From assembly GCA_028641055.1 (NCBI GenBank), contig CM054058.1, positions 503,147,919-503,211,918 of the forward strand: a DNA stretch of 64,000 nt, given 5' to 3'. Shown here one piece after another: positions 12,176 through 23,781 of this stretch. Under the pieces are notes generated by a model. That model searched no databases. It saw nothing but the letters and a program-made list of their open reading frames with translations, and was not told the origin of the DNA. The stretch comes from Alopecurus myosuroides (taxonomy: Eukaryota > Streptophyta > Magnoliopsida > Poales > Poaceae). Position 1 is the first letter of the stretch. Every line of letters begins with the position of its first letter. The translations under genes and the position numbers were made by a program.

Positions 12176-13281
12176 AAGTGATACTACCTAGCTGATGGTA
12201 TATATCCCAATAGGCTAATTTTGTGTAGACTATCCTCCAATCCTCAGGAAGAGATGAGAAAAAGGTTCGCGAAAGAGCAGGAGAGTGCTCGAAAAGACCG
12301 GACCGGACAGCCGGTTGGACCGGAAAAAACCGGAACCGGAGACCTGTTCGATCTGTTAAGCGCATCGGACCAGACACGCAATCGAACCGTTGGAAACCGG
12401 TCAAAATCCGGCTAAACTGGCGGTTTATGCAGAAAACCGAATTACCAGGCCGCTGGTCCAACCGGCTAAATACTTACGCGTGGGTAAAATAGTGCGCCAC
12501 GGGAGGATCGAACTCGCGACCTCCATTGAGTCGCGCACACAAGTCAAACGGGGCTGGCCACAAGTACATTCATTGTCCGTGTCATACGTCAATGCATGGC
12601 TATTTAAACACCTATAGTTTTGCTAACAGATACATCCGTACAATTAATTGAAACCTGTACATATTGGTGCTGACTTTTTGTCTGTTTAAAGAAATATAGT
12701 TGGTCTCGTTTACATATGTATATATTTGCTAACTTGTTGTCCTATATAATGTTTTATTTTATGCCTTATATTGCGGCTGAAGCATGAGACTTGCAAATTT
12801 GTAAGATTGACTATATATTTTGGCATGCAAATTGTACGAGATTGTTAAATCTAATAATCTCATTTTTTTTGCACTTATTAGTCTATTTATTTGAGCATTT
12901 ATATGTAAAAATTTATTATTTATAGCTTAAAAAACCAGACATGAACCGGTTGAACCAACGGTCCGACCAGTAAAAACCTAAACCGGCGACCTCACCGGTT
13001 CGATTACCGGTCCGGTTTTTTAAACTATGCTTCAATCTCGATGGGCTATTGTTCGGCACACTGCTTGAACATGGAAGCCGGAGATTTTGTGGACTGTTAT
13101 GACAACTTATGTGGTCATGCACAACATGATCATAGAAGATAAGCGTGGTGACAATCTTTACGATGAAAACTTAGAGTTCCAGGGTCCGAAAGTTGAGGCT
13201 CAACCTGGAGTGTCAACATTTCAGGAGTTTCTCCAATTTCACATTGAGTTGCGTGATCACAACGTGCACAACCAACTTTAG
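12176..13281 (+). pseudogene. PIF/Harbinger transposase C-terminal fragment, split by an insertion
   Basis: Left part 12176-12291 reads as YYLADGIYP-like and NPQEEMRKRFAKEQESARKD (with a stop in place of the leucine); the right part 13022-13281 reads as RWAIVR, MTTYVVMHNMIIEDKRGDN and FLQFHIELRDHNVHNQL. Both belong to the DDE domain of plant Harbinger transposases, which cut and paste at TTA-like sites. The fragment lacks the N-terminal two thirds and is interrupted by about 730 bp. The 3' end is duplicated in tandem. Confidence 0.75.
12292..13021 (+). mobile_element. 730-bp insertion with CCGGACCGG inverted ends
   Basis: The left end reads AAAAGACCGGACCGG and the right end, inverted, AAAAAACCGGACCGG. 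Both flanks are rich in scattered CCGGTT/AACCGG motifs, typical of subterminal repeats in hAT or Mutator-type small elements. It separates two parts of the Harbinger transposase. I could not define a target-site duplication, and some Harbinger codons seem lost at the site. Confidence 0.6.
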
Positions 13282-13465
13282 GGTGACCGGTGACCTTGTT
13301 CAGCACGCACGTATGGAACTTCGTCGAAGGCTAGTAGAACTATCTACTTTGATTTTATTTATTTATGTGCACAACAACCTTTAGGGTGACTAGTGACCTT
13401 GTTCAGCACGTATGGAACTTCGTCGGAGGCCGGTAGAACTATCTACTTTGATTTTATTTATTTAT
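13264..13465 (+). repeat. Tandem duplication of about 100 bp
   Basis: Copy 1 is 13264-13366 and copy 2 13367-13465, both starting GTGCACAAC and ending TTTATTTATTTAT, with a 4-bp deletion and a few substitutions. It spans the end of the Harbinger transposase reading frame; copy 2 preserves the in-frame continuation better. Confidence 0.85.
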
Positions 13466-13673
13466 GTTAATTCATCCGGTTGTGTTGTAAAACTATGAAC
13501 TTGTCATATTTGTTGAAGTCTACAATTTGTCATACGATATTTTGATTTAGGGGAGGGATGGGAGTGGGACATTCCGAAGTGAGCAGTGCCTAGAATGCAC
13601 TTTTCAAAAAGGGCAGACAACAGCCCAGACCGCTGCTCAAACGGACAAATCATAGACGCATTTGGTCCGGATT

Positions 13674-13705
13674 TGAGCGGTCCCGTATTTGAGCGGTCCC
13701 GTATG
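13674..13705 (+). repeat. 16-bp direct repeat, two copies
   Basis: TTTGAGCGGTCCCGTA occurs twice back to back in the noncoding 3' part of the Harbinger remnant. Confidence 0.7.
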
Positions 13706-13753
13706 TCCTTATCTGAGTTTAGGCGTACACAAAAAACCGAATTCTCCTTACAA

Positions 13754-13789
13754 GAGCAAACAAGGTTACCGAGGGTACCGAAACAGCCC
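13754..13789 (-). repeat. Probable terminal inverted repeat of the Harbinger element
   Basis: On the minus strand it begins GGGCTGTTTCGGTACCCTCG, close to the GGGCTGTTTGG-type ends of grass PIF/Harbinger elements. It follows the transposase fragment in the expected position. The other end was not found. Confidence 0.5.
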
Positions 13790-13805
13790 TGAGAAAGACT
13801 GCAAA

Positions 13806-13957
13806 TAAGGATGAAAACTGGGTCCCGTTTAAACCCATTTAAACCCACTAAATGTTGGTCAATAGGTTTAGCACATTTCCTTTTTCAAGCAAAATGAACT
13901 AACTAGCTAATTAAACGGGACTATGTCGCACCATTTAATGTGCCATTTACATCCCTA
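13806..13957 (+). mobile_element. 152-bp hAT-type MITE
   Basis: The ends are TAAGGATGAAAAC and, inverted, TAGGGATGTAAAT, the type seen in grass hAT MITEs. A perfect 8-bp target-site duplication ACTGCAAA flanks it (13798-13805 and 13958-13965), as expected for hAT. Confidence 0.9.
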
Positions 13958-14061
13958 ACTGCAAACCCAAAACAAGCTAGCTGCAAAAGCTCACGCCCAA
14001 AGCTGTGACATTCCAGACAGCTGAGGCTAACGGGGCGGATTAGAAGCAGAACACCCACAAA

Positions 14062-14191
14062 CTCCATTCTAATATATTAGATGGTTGATCCTCCATTCTA
14101 ATATATTAGAGACTAATGGTTGATCTCCATTGCAGCTCATTATAGACAAAACAAAACACGAAGATCAGCCATCTAATATATTAGAATGGAG
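14062..14191. repeat. Short direct and inverted repeats of a 20-bp AT-rich unit
   Basis: CTCCATTCTAATATATTAGA occurs at 14062-14081 and 14091-14110, and inverted at 14172-14191. The inverted pair could form a stem. It lies downstream of the papain-like gene, probably in its 3' region. Confidence 0.75.
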
Positions 14192-14417
14192 GATTGTTTC
14201 CAACAACAAAAAACTGGGGTGCCCAGACCTCCAGCTTGGCCTGCAGCTGGAGAGGAAGAATCGGATGATACATTGCTTCCTCCTGATCTTCTTCTCGAGG
14301 ATATGCTAGGTCTCCTACACACATACAAAAAAAAGTGGATTTTTTTGTTAGTAACTGAATGAAGGCAAAGGTGCATTCTCTGTATATATAAGAGCTGAGA
14401 TGTTTCACCCTCATACC

Positions 14418-16890
14418 TCACTTCTCAAAGTCTATCAACTGACTGTTATGTTCAGAAATTTCAATCCCATTCTGGGGCTGCAAACTCATTTCGCTGCTCT
14501 CCTCTTTGAAACGGGATAGACGAATCAGGTTTCTATATAGGCGACCAGCTACGACTTTGCCGATGCCATGAGTGATTATTGTTCCGCTGGAATCAAAGCG
14601 AGGGCAAAATCGACGCCACGTGTTCAAGAAGAAGAAGTACCACTTCCCTTTCTTCCTGCCAGCTCCCACCAAGAGAATTGCATGTCCGCTAATGCGCATT
14701 CTCTTTGCCTTACTGAAATCTCCAAGGCGTGGAGGCTTGTACTTGCGGCAAAATCTTAGACCACCGAGCGTTCTCCCAACATATACTCCAGCATGGAGAG
14801 GAAATCCACGTGCCAGATATGCTGTAATCTGTGTATAATCAGTTCGCCTAACAACTGACACGTTACAGGCTTTATAAAACATATTTGAATCCTGTCAAAT
14901 GAAAAACAAAACAAAAAAGAGTTACAAGCAAGAAATCATCAGAGAGCACATGAACAAAATGTAGAACAAGAGTTACCTTGGATTTGATGCCTTCTTCCTT
15001 AACGACCAGCGCTGTGTGTACAAGTTCTGTTTCTGCATTGTACTGCACTTTGCCCACTCTCTTTCTAAACTTGTGTTTTAGGTCTAATGCTTGCATTTTA
15101 GGAATAAGATTTGGATCTTTTTTCTGGAGAATTCTTTTCACTATCTTCGTTACTTGCATCTGCTTGGCGAATGTGTGCTGGATGCAATCTCCTGCTAAAG
15201 AATATTTTTTTGAACACTTCTGTGCCAATATATACAGTGACTCAAAGATGTACTCTAAACATGAAGATATATAGCATGAAGAGACAGATTCAAGTAGAAC
15301 CGTATAGACGATTCCTCATGTACACTCCATTTTACTTAAGATCATGACAAACTAAGACGAACAGGACAATCCTGCGATGGCATGCTAAGCATCAGTTTTA
15401 AAAAGCTCGATTTTAGAGAGTTGCTCAATTGTGAAAAATGATATATGGCATTTCTAAACTGATCGTATTGAAGTATCTTGACATGTACATGCACATTGCA
15501 TTTATGAGTAACATTGTGTAGAATAAATAAACATCGACCACCGAAGATATTAGCCTAAAAGGATGGATATGGTTTAGTGAAATTATCTATACCTGCATAT
15601 AAAGTGGATAACACAACAAAATATCAACAAACTTAACGTAAACTTAATACCGAGGATGCTAAACCTCATTCCTTGATAATATCTTGAGTTTTAAGATGAG
15701 AATTTCAGAATATTATAAACATCCATGTCTTCATTCCTTCTGTATGTCTTAAGTTTCTGTTAATAATTTAGTACGGATTCCAAATGTAACCGTAGTATTC
15801 CTTAAGTGCTTAACAAATTTCTTGATCTCTTTTTTTCGAAGTACATACATGCAAGAAGTGCTTAACAAGCTTTTATATGCAAATGATCTGGAACTATCTG
15901 GAGTTGTTGTTACTTCTTTGCCATGTCCTTACTGTACAGAATACATGATTTTTCCTTGCTTCTTAAGCTACAATCCTCGGTTATGGTAACGCTACTACAT
16001 CTTCCCATTTTCCTTTTTCAATCTTGGTGAAATTACAAGTTTGGTTGACAATCCAGCACAAATAACCAACTTCTGGTTACACAATTGGTTTTGCAGTGAT
16101 GCCGATTTGACTAATTCATATTTCACACTTTGTAGTCTGCAAATGTCCATTTTTTATTTCCTTACTTTGTAGGGACAGTGTGAAGTCGATTGTTCGAGAC
16201 ACAACATCATGTAAAACCAAATTGGGTAAGCTGCTCTCTAGTAAACATAAAAAAGTGACAATGAATTCCAAGTTATTTAGAAACATACACCTAATAACGC
16301 ATGCTTGCATTAGTCCTTCAAATATTATCCTCAGTACCTTATGTTCATCTATTTGAGTCCACATATATGCTTATTGCCTAGAATGATGTATTGTGGTTTC
16401 GAGGAATTAATTGATGCTGTTAGATGTGGTTTTCCATATTCAGAAGTACTCCAGGAAGCATACCTTATGAAAAAAATTGTGTGTTGCATATGCAAATTAT
16501 TAGTCATTGGACTGGTTCAATTAATAAAAGGAAAATCTAGCAGTGCAAAATAATTCATTCAAGAAATCAACAACACACAGAACTTGCCTTTGATTCCTTC
16601 ATCTGGCATATCACCAAGTAACTTGTATCCATTTACTATAATGTCTCCAAGACAGATCTCAAAATCATATGGATACTGTTACAGAACAATAACCAATTAG
16701 ATCACACAACCACATTAACAATAATAAGTTAATAACAATAATCTGCACCCACCTCCTCTCCACAGCGGCAACCACATGTGAATGTTGGAATGGCAAAGAA
16801 CTCGTGCCTCTGAGCTGGATTTTTGTGACCACGCCAACACGTCCAATCCACCGCATCACGAACACTACATTTAGCCCATGTTCTTGGCAT
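14418..16890 (-). CDS. Papain-like (C1 fold) protein, four coding exons, about 304 aa
   Basis: Exons 16890-16753, 16675-16588, 15191-14977 and 14891-14418 join in phase without a stop. The ATG is at 16890 (protein begins MPRTWAKC). Residues about 10-75 form a Cys-rich N-terminal part (WTCWRGHKNP, CGCRCGEE); then comes a C1-peptidase-like region with GDCIQHTFAKQ, and near the C terminus GHAILLVGAG and FFFLNTW, which match the His and Asn-(Ser/Thr)-Trp motifs of papain. The usual CGSCW stretch is not conserved, so protease activity is doubtful. Intron 2 uses a GC donor (GCAAGT); introns 1 and 3 are GT-AG. Intron 2 (16587-15192) is AT-rich with no other gene seen. A leader intron (17813-16900) probably links a 5' exon. 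The family occurs in grasses. An additional 3' exon near 14310-14180 is possible but follows a stop. Confidence 0.65.
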
Positions 16891-17930
16891 TACTTAAACC
16901 TACAACAGATTTGAAATATTTATAGACATATTATTTTGCATTATTATGATTTAAGATGACCAAGTTATTTCAATTACAAAATCAACAGGGCCAAACTGAG
17001 ATGGTTTAGAAAAAAACTGGGCTTAAGTGCAGAACAGTTACAGCGAGATTCTGAAACTTTGTCACCTCAGTGTGTGCAAGCCAGAGGCACTGACTGGTGG
17101 GACGTAGGCCCACATGCCAATACGCGGATACTATAAACAATAAAAAAAATTGCTTTCGGGGTGGAGCTGGGGATCCTGCGGGAAGAACGTGATAGAAGCA
17201 AAGAAGTAAAAGAAATGGCACGGCTTGGCTAAGTCGAAAGTAGCTACTGGCTCCGGCGCCGTTGGCCAGAACAAGGGAGCACCACGAGCGAATGGTCGCG
17301 TGCGGGAAAACCGACAAGATGAGCAGCGGACGGGCCATGCCGTGGCCGGTGACCACGACGCGACGGCGGTCTAAGTGACCAAAACTAGGTAGCGCAGCGA
17401 GATTGGGTGGTTCTGGGAGATTCGGAGAGCCGCGCGAGTGTGGATGATAAACTGGCGGTGTGCGGGTGCGACGGCAAGCTTGAGCGCGAGCTCAACATGC
17501 CATGGCATGGCGGGCGCGGAACTGGCTGAAAACGGAACGGCGTGTACAGGAAGGGAGGGCGAGGAGATGTCCAGGAGACGAGTAGGCTCACCTGGAGGCT
17601 GTCGTAGAAGTTGCGGTTGCCTGAGTGGACGAACGGCGGCGGCCGAAGCGGATGGCGAGGACGCAAACGACGTGGAGGAGGCGTCCCGGTCCGATTCCTT
17701 GATCCAGAAGTGTTTGAGGAAGACAGGGCGAAGCGGCCGGCCAGCCGAGCGATCTATAGGTGGATGAGGTTGAACCGGAGTGGTACTTGGCGTGGAACGA
17801 CGAGGAGACTTACCCCTGGCGGCGGCGCGAGGGGGTGGAGAGGAGACGGGGGCTAGGGTTCGAGAGAGGCGCGGCCAGGCGGCGGTTTAGAAAGAGGGGA
17901 AAGTGAGGAGAGGCGCTGGCTGACAACGGC
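16891..17930 (-). promoter_or_regulatory. 5' leader exon, leader intron and promoter-proximal region of the papain-like gene
   Basis: A leader acceptor TTGTAG lies at 16905-16900, ten bases before the ATG. A strong donor (GGG|GTAAGT, 17814/17813) closes a GC-rich exon containing the common leader phrase AACCCTAGCCCCC. This predicts a 914-nt leader intron. The open frames in this GC-rich stretch on both strands are not supported as genes. No clear TATA box was found. Confidence 0.45.
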
Positions 17931-18020
17931 CCATGGGTCGCGTCATCGCGTGACACTGACACTGTCCGGAGGAAGACGACAAGAGAAGTGGAGCTTTGCT
18001 TGTTGGCTTGGCCCGGTTTA

Positions 18021-18680
18021 GAGCATCTCCAGTCGCGTCCACAAAGACCGTCCTCGAGCCTTTCCCGTCCGGACGGCCTCAAGCGCGCCACTCGTGTCCT
18101 CCAATGGCCTCTCCCGTTCGGACGCGTCCCAGTTTTCGTCCGTAAGCCCAGCCTAACCCCGCCGCGTAGGGACTTCCGTGGGGCGCCGGACGGGAAGAAA
18201 CGGTCGCGTGGCGTCCGTGGGCACGCCCCGTCAGTGAGACGGGCGCAGCCCGGTATTCGTCTTCTCTCGAGGCGGCGCAGAAGCGAAGGGAGTCGTCGTT
18301 TCGGTCAGTCGCGTCACGCACACGGGTCGTTCAACAACCTTCTCGCTCTGCCCGCCGCGGCGTCGCGCGCGTGGTCTGTCGTCGACACGGCGGCGATGGC
18401 TGGCGCGCCGCTAATCGACCTCGACCCACCGGCGGCCAACGACGACGAGGCGGGGCCAAGCCACTGGGGCGGCGACGACAACGACGCGAGCGACGGCAGC
18501 AGCGACGCCGACTACGACGTGTTCAGCTAGTGAACACGTCGGATTTAGTTTAACTTTCTGTTTTTAGTTTAAATTTCATTCAAATTTTGTAATAAATCCT
18601 AAAATTTTGAATGGAATTGTCGTTTTAAACTATTCGGTCGTCTTTCGGACGCCTACTAGGGGACGCGACTAGAGATGCTC
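18021..18680 (+). mobile_element. Harbinger-type non-autonomous element, 660 bp
   Basis: The ends are GAGCATCTCCAGTCGCGTCC and, inverted, GAGCATCTCTAGTCGCGTCC, flanked by TTA on both sides (18018-18020, 18681-18683), the PIF/Harbinger target duplication. A 44-codon ORF (18396-18530, MAGAPLIDLDPP, acidic end) sits inside. It lies directly upstream of the papain-like gene. Confidence 0.85.
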
Positions 18681-18727
18681 TTAGCCCCTGCCCGACCGGC
18701 CGATCTCCCGTGAAGCATGGTTTGGTA

Positions 18728-18845
18728 CTCTCTTCCATATTAATAAATGGATATATCCAATAATTTTTTTAAACGTAAATGTTATAGCATTTCCTAGACA
18801 AGCCGTATCTAGACATGAACTTGCATTTCGATACGGAGGAGGGAG
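18728..18845 (+). mobile_element. Degraded Stowaway MITE
   Basis: TA-flanked; the ends CTCTCTTCC and (inverted) CTCCCTCCTCCG are weak matches to Stowaway termini. Body about 118 bp, AT-rich. Confidence 0.5.
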
Positions 18846-18945
18846 TACCAGATATTCTATTTGAGAGTAAAAAGTATGGAAGATTGATAGGCGATTTAGC
18901 AGGATTTAGTCCACTTCTCTGTAAAACTTCTCAAACTCTATTGTA

Positions 18946-19065
18946 CTCTCAATTGTCAAAAGTCAAACTTGTTAGAATTTGACCAATTTTATAGAGAAAA
19001 ATATCAACATTTAGCAATACCAAGTCAACATCATGTGAATCATCATGATATATATTTTCATATTA
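18946..19065 (+). mobile_element. Left half of a Stowaway MITE split by a Helitron
   Basis: The stretch AAGTCAAACTTGTTAGAATT and the following GACCAATTTTATAGAGAAAA is the inverted counterpart of 27472-27716, so both are arms of one palindromic MITE whose loop received the Helitron at 19065/19066. Confidence 0.7.
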
Positions 19066-19930
19066 TCTTTACCTAATAATAAAAGCGTTAAGACTTTCCT
19101 GGTTGGTTACTTGGTCGGTTGGTCGGTACGTGTGTTCAATCATAGATGGATTCGGTCGGTACGTGTGCGTTACGTACGTTTCAGGTCTCCTCTTCGTTTC
19201 CCTTACGAGTTACCCTTGTTTCATTTGGTCCACCACGGTTTACTTCGTTTCTTACGTGTCTTCCTTTTCTACATAGTTTTTGTTCCCTAGCACGATGCAC
19301 GTAGCTGGCTCGATTGATATATCCATGATGATTACGTTATCTTGATGCAGTCGTAATAGAGTACGTATATAATGTAAAAAAAACAGAGTACGTATCCTTT
19401 TCCTACAGGCTGCTTTGGTCTAACTACCTTTGCTCGGTCGCTATACATACCATGGGATGCCAACCCCAGGCAGGCACGACAGCCGCCCAAGACGCAGATT
19501 GAGGGACACACTAAACCGTTCCCAAGATGCAGATCTAGCGAGACATCAAACCATGCCGCCTGGAGGGGACTTTCGGCCTGGAGGTCGAAAACAGTGACAA
19601 GATTGACAATGCAAGGGCAAAAGATCTGAGACGCATCGATTTATCGACTTCATGTTAATTATCTCGCTCTCTCTCGCCGGTTTAATTACGTATCCCACCG
19701 GACCTGTCCTCCCCCATCTTCGCCAGGAAGCAGCTGCAGCTCAGATTTCAGGTGGGGCGGGCTGGCCCGCAGCGCCGCAACGCCGCCCCGCGATATGGGC
19801 CCGCTAAATGCCGCTGGGCTGCCCGCATCTATTCTTGCGGGCTGAAGCGGCGCGACCGCACACCCCACCAGCCCGCCGCGAGTACGCAAGTCCCGCAAGG
19901 CTCTCCTTCACGCCCTAGCTCCACATCGAG

Positions 19931-20246
19931 ATGCAGATGCAGGGGTCGACGGCGGCCGCCCGTGCTCCACCTCCGTCCACCGCCCGTGCTCCACCTCCGT
20001 CCCCCACCCATGCTCCACCTCTGTCCCCCACCCGTGCTCCACCACCGCCCCCCTCGCCATCACTCGTCGTCGGTGCTTCACCGTCACCGCTTCCCTCGTG
20101 GTTAGTGGCCGTCACCGCTTCACCTCCGTCGCTTCCCTCGGGGCCAGTCGCCGTCACCGCTACACCTCCGGCCTCCGACCATGTCCCTGTCCCTGCCGTT
20201 GCTCCTGCCCAAGTCCGTGCACCCCGTCCATCTCATGGCGATGAAG
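19931..20246 (+). CDS. Possible first exon of the hAT transposase gene, proline-rich
   Basis: ATG 19931 opens a low-complexity Ala/Pro/Ser-rich frame that ends at a donor (GATGAAG|GTAACC, 20246/20247). It lies just inside the left hAT end and is followed by a 1.5-kb intron-like region (20247-21723) without another gene. Its phase does not fit the next exon directly, so another small exon or different start may be used. Confidence 0.35.
19959..20054 (+). repeat. 24-bp minisatellite, four copies
   Basis: The unit CCCGTGCTCCACCTCCGTCC (plus four bases) repeats at 19959, 19983, 20007 and 20031 and encodes a repeated ARAPPPS-like octapeptide in the possible first exon of the hAT gene. Confidence 0.85.
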
Positions 20247-21723
20247 GTAACCACCCCTTCCCTTTCCATCCTTTCTTGCTGCTATCTAATACTTTCTTTG
20301 ATTTTCTGAAATTTAAGAGAGAGCTGCAGAGTTAGGGTTCCCATGTATCTGCAACATTACTTAATTCCTGAAATGATTTTACATATACACATCTATATGG
20401 TAGGATTTGATGGGCCTATCTTGCAGTAGACCAAAATAAAATAAACTGAAGAAGGATAGAATATATATATATAACTTAGAATATAGGTTACCACTGACAT
20501 TACTTGTTGGGCTATGCTCAGCCATTAATCAAAATAGTTCTTGAACCATCTCAAGTTTGGAAATACTTGTTTTCTTATTGTGGTTTGACACCAGGGCACG
20601 ATACTTATCTGGCACCATTTCGTTTATCAATTGTTTTGAGGAGTATATTTTACTCTTTTCTCTCATGCTATAATGAACTTTCCTGGTATTTTTACCACCT
20701 GGGAGGATCAGGAGCTTTAATCTTCGACATGACCAAAAATACCAGAAGATGTTTAAATGAGTCCTTGAAGGAGAGAGAGTTTATTCCATAATGATAAAGA
20801 CTTTTTATGTGTACACATTATCAGCTACTTGATTCTAGCAGTACACCTGGGCTCATGCATTTAATCGAGCAGAGCATGTAATGCAGTTTTTATATTTATC
20901 AGAAGGAGTGCGTTGTCTACAGTCAGTAGCATATAGCATATAATGCTTAGTCACTTGCAATTTTTGCACGATCACGGCAAGATAATATCGTGTTCACCAC
21001 TAGATACAATATTGGCAATAGGGCCAATTATTTAACTAGGGCAAGTGCATGGCCTGGGATGCTTTGTTTGACTAGTACAATTATAGCTATGAACGCGCAT
21101 CTGGATCATTGTATATTCTCGTATGTGGCAATATATAATTAGCCAGTGGCTAGTTCTACATACACACATTTTGATTTGATGCCTACAGAAATACCCGAAA
21201 AAATATCTCTTACTAGCGGTACTATTTTTTTTTCAAGGATACTAGCACTACTATTTTGATTTGATGCCTGACCAGCCTGCAGTAGAGTAGCAGCTATGAT
21301 ATTCCGTTGGCTTCGTAGTTCGTAGCCTCTAGTCCCCTAGCTGATAGGATCAGGGTGGAAGTAGATTTACATTGCTGTAGCAGGCATAGGGGTCAGCAGC
21401 AGGTTCGGTCAGTGCATCTGCATTTATCAGTTACTGCATGTTACTACTGGTAGTACCTTTCAGATCTCTTGCTCAGGTGATGTGATCTACTGTTAGTTTT
21501 GCATGAACAGATAATTTGTGATTCCTAGTGTTAACCTGTTCTCATGGCCCTGATTGTATAACTTCCTAGATTTCTTAAAGCTGCTCTTGTGATTGTTAGT
21601 TTTGCATGAACAGATAATTTGTTTGAGGGGCAATGACATACTGTTGACCTTACACTTTTATGTTTCCTTCATGGCTTATTTATTTTAAGAGAAAAGAGAA
21701 GACTCTCAAAAGCCCCCTTACAG

Positions 21724-23781
21724 AAAAGGCTTAGGTCACCAGTAGTGCCTCTAGTGGGATCACCGGGGCTTAATTATGTGTTATCTCAAGCATCACAAAG
21801 AACAGTTGGTGTAAAACGGTCATCGCCAACACAGTCTCATATTCCTAGTGAGTTCCCATGTCTATTATGCGCATATCTCAAGTTTTTCTTTGCCAATTGT
21901 GTGCTTATGTAAATAATATGTTTGTTCCTTTCAATTTCTGTAGGTGTTTCACGCAGATCAGAAAGAAGAAAACTTAAATCTGAAATTTGGAAAGATTTTG
22001 ATCCTGTGTATGATGGTAACAAACTAAAGGAAGCACACTGTAAGCATTGTGAGAGAGTTTTTGTGGCTACGAGAGAATGTGGCACCAGTCAATGCATCAG
22101 GCATTTGTTAGTATGCGAAGAAAGAGCCAAGATCAATGATTTCCTTGACCAAGTGAAACCAGTTATGCCCGAAAAATGGAGGTATGACCCTGATAAATCA
22201 TACTGGGAATTGGTAAGAATGATTGTATTGCATGAATTGCCTTTCAGAATAGTAGAGTATCCTGGATTTAAGCAATTTGTGCGTAGTCTGAATCCCTCAT
22301 TCCAGTTAGTCTCTAGGTCAACAATAAGGTTAGATTGCATCGACATGTTTGAGGAAGAGAAGATAAAACTTCGAGAGGCTCTACAGGAATTGGATTCTCG
22401 GGTCTCTTTGACCGCGGACTTGTGGACCTCAAGTCAAATTGTCAGCTACATGTGTATAACTGCTCATTTTGTTGATGTGAAGTGGAAATTGAAGAAAAAG
22501 GTGATTTGGTTCTCCGAGGCACAAACACCCCATGATGGAATAAATTTGTTCAACATCATGTTGGAATGCATGCAAGATTGGGGCTTGCAAAAGAAGATCT
22601 TCGGCATTACCTTAGATAATGCATCCAATAATAATTTATGTCTCAGCTATATGAAGTCCAATCTTCTAGGGAAGAATTTGTTGCCTTGCAAAGGAGATCT
22701 TCTACATGGAAGATGTGCAGCGCATGTGATCAATCTTATTGCGCAAGATGGACTAACGGTCACTTGCAAGGCAGTGGACAATATCCGTGAGAGCATAAAA
22801 TTTGTTAGAAGTTCAGTGCCTCGAAAAAAGAAGTTCAGAGATATGATTGTACAAGAAGATGTCTCCTGCAAGAAGAACCTCTCTATAGATGTTGCTACAC
22901 GCTGGAATTCCACGCATTTGATGGTCAAAACAGCTCTTGAGTATAGGAGGGCATTTGCTGCTTTGAAGTTGCAGGATACCTCATACACATGTCTACCGAC
23001 AGATATTGAATGGAAAACGGCAGAATCAGTTTGCAGCTTGCTAGAGGTTTTCTTGAAGGCAACTATGGTGGTGTCCGGTACACTATACCCTACGGCCCAC
23101 TTGTATTTCCATGAGCTGTGGAAAATTCATCTAACATTGGAAAGAGAGGCTTCAAATGAGGACAACATCATCAAATCAATGGTTCAGGCAATGAAGTCCA
23201 AGTTCATGAAATACTGGAAGTTGTCGTATTTGAACATCTGTCTTCCTGTCATACTTGACCCAAGGTACAAGTTCAAGTTCATGGAGTTTTGTTTGAAATC
23301 TGGACTTGAAAGTGAGGCAACGAAATGCCTTAGCAAAGTGAAAAAAACATTCAAGGAACTCTTTGTTCATTATTCTTTGCAAGACGAGGATGGTGCCACT
23401 AAAATGGATATTGACCATGCAACCAATAATGTTGCGACAATAGGCGATAATCCATGGGATGAATGGAGCAAGCATGTGAAAAACCAACAACAAAGTCGAG
23501 CAAAGCTGAGTGAACTTGATATCTACTTGAAAGATGATGTACACCCACCAGAAGATGACTTTGATGTACTATCTTGGTGGGAAACAAATGGACACAAATA
23601 CCCGGTGACATCTCGGATAGCAAAGGATGTTCTAGCTGCTCCTGCATCAACCGTAGCATCCGAGTCGGCCTTCTCGACCGGAGGAAGAATTCTGAGTGAT
23701 TATAGGAGCAGATTGGTTCCAAGCACCGTTGAGGCATTGGTCTGCCTGCAAGATTGGATGCGTCCGCGTGGTAGTAACTAA
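21724..23781 (+). CDS. hAT family transposase (BED zinc finger, RNase H-like core, hAT dimerisation)
   Basis: The main exon runs from an acceptor at 21944 (TTTCTGTAG) to the stop at 23779-23781; a preceding exon 21724-21847 joins it in phase. Domain order: a BED-type zinc finger (HCKHCERVF, CIRHLLVC), a catalytic RNase H-like core (LTADLWTSSQ, GITLDNASNNN, RCAAHVINLIAQDGL, DVATRWNSTHLM), and a C-terminal hAT dimerisation domain (DVLSWWETNGHKYP, PASTVASESAFSTGGRILSD). The protein would bind hAT ends and cut DNA in the nucleus. The roughly 610-residue main ORF has no stop or frameshift, close to the normal length for RICESLEEPER-type proteins. It lies inside matching hAT ends, which argues for a transposon copy over a domesticated gene. 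Confidence 0.85.

Noticed and set aside
17006..17856. Open frames near the 5' end of the papain-like gene
   Set aside because: GC-rich leader intron and promoter; no conserved motif, and splice signals fit a leader instead.
22089..23737. Minus-strand ORFs across the hAT transposase
   Set aside because: Shadows of the plus-strand coding sequence.
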